Shown here piece after piece: positions 6,090 to 6,114 of a stretch of 6,114 bases of DNA. Source of the DNA: Bruticola sp004554425 (GTDB lineage: Bacteria; Vulcanimicrobiota; Xenobia; Xenobiales; Xenobiaceae); assembly GCA_958366945.1 (NCBI GenBank), contig CATXCY010000068.1:1-6114 (forward strand), read 5' to 3'. Position 1 is the first letter of the stretch, and each line of letters begins with the position of its first letter. The position numbers were made by a program, and so were the translations under genes. The notes under the pieces are model-generated. The model was not told the origin of the DNA. It made no database searches and saw only the letters and a list, made by a program, of their open reading frames with translations.

Positions 6090-6114
6090 CTTCTAAGGAG
6101 CTAACGCTCCTATT
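6076..6114 (-). CDS. Possible last codons of a tnpB gene, partial
   Basis: Read leftwards from the window edge, one minus-strand frame gives NRSVSSLEAHHL and stops at TAG 6076-6078, in the hairpin of the putative transposon end. Coding sequence of tnpB commonly runs into the right-end hairpin in this way, with a final segment rich in Ser, Glu and small residues. With only 12 codons visible the call depends on the hairpin context and is not established. Confidence 0.3.
   Translation of the reverse strand, partial: NRSVSSLEAHHL
6096..6111. repeat. Second small hairpin next to the putative transposon end
   Basis: AGGAGC (6096-6101) pairs with GCTCCT (6106-6111) around TAAC, six bases from the larger hairpin. 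Two adjacent stem-loops would fit the structured 3' end of an omega RNA transcribed on the minus strand; this is inference. Confidence 0.45.

Overview
The window looks like a chromosomal stretch from an AT-rich Gram-negative bacterium. The clues are a signal-peptide-bearing lytic transglycosylase, a MerC-type inner-membrane protein, sigma70-like promoter elements and simple U-tract terminators. I cannot assign a phylum from the sequence alone.

Left part (1-4032): the end of a type I restriction-modification operon. It opens inside hsdS, the DNA-specificity subunit; only the second target-recognition domain and the C-terminal conserved helix are present, and the first half and presumably hsdM lie upstream. 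hsdR follows with an 8-bp overlap and has every expected nuclease and helicase motif, so the restriction subunit looks functional. An intrinsic terminator closes the operon.

Middle (4033-4463): no intact gene. On the minus strand is the decayed C-terminal tail of a RecG-like / AlbA_2-type ATP-binding protein: four 12-bp tandem repeats encoding a GEKV-type linker, then a winged helix broken by a frameshift. Its apparent start overlaps a strong plus-strand promoter (TTGACA, 17 bp, TATTAT). The -10 of that promoter sits inside a perfect 18-bp palindrome, a candidate operator. A terminator-like hairpin follows in the leader, just before the ribosome binding site of the next gene.

Right part (4464-6114): a MerC-domain four-helix membrane protein with Cys/His-rich ends and its own terminator, then a secreted SLT-family lytic transglycosylase with a GTG start. 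The last ~55 bases hold two adjacent hairpins and a short minus-strand reading frame that stops inside the first hairpin. This resembles the tnpB-side end of an IS200/IS605-type element whose body lies beyond the window.

The modules appear independent: host defence, a metal-related membrane protein, a cell-wall enzyme and a transposon edge. I do not see a clearly new multi-gene system. The most interesting parts are the operator and leader control of the MerC gene, the frameshifted remnant beside it, and the transposon end.
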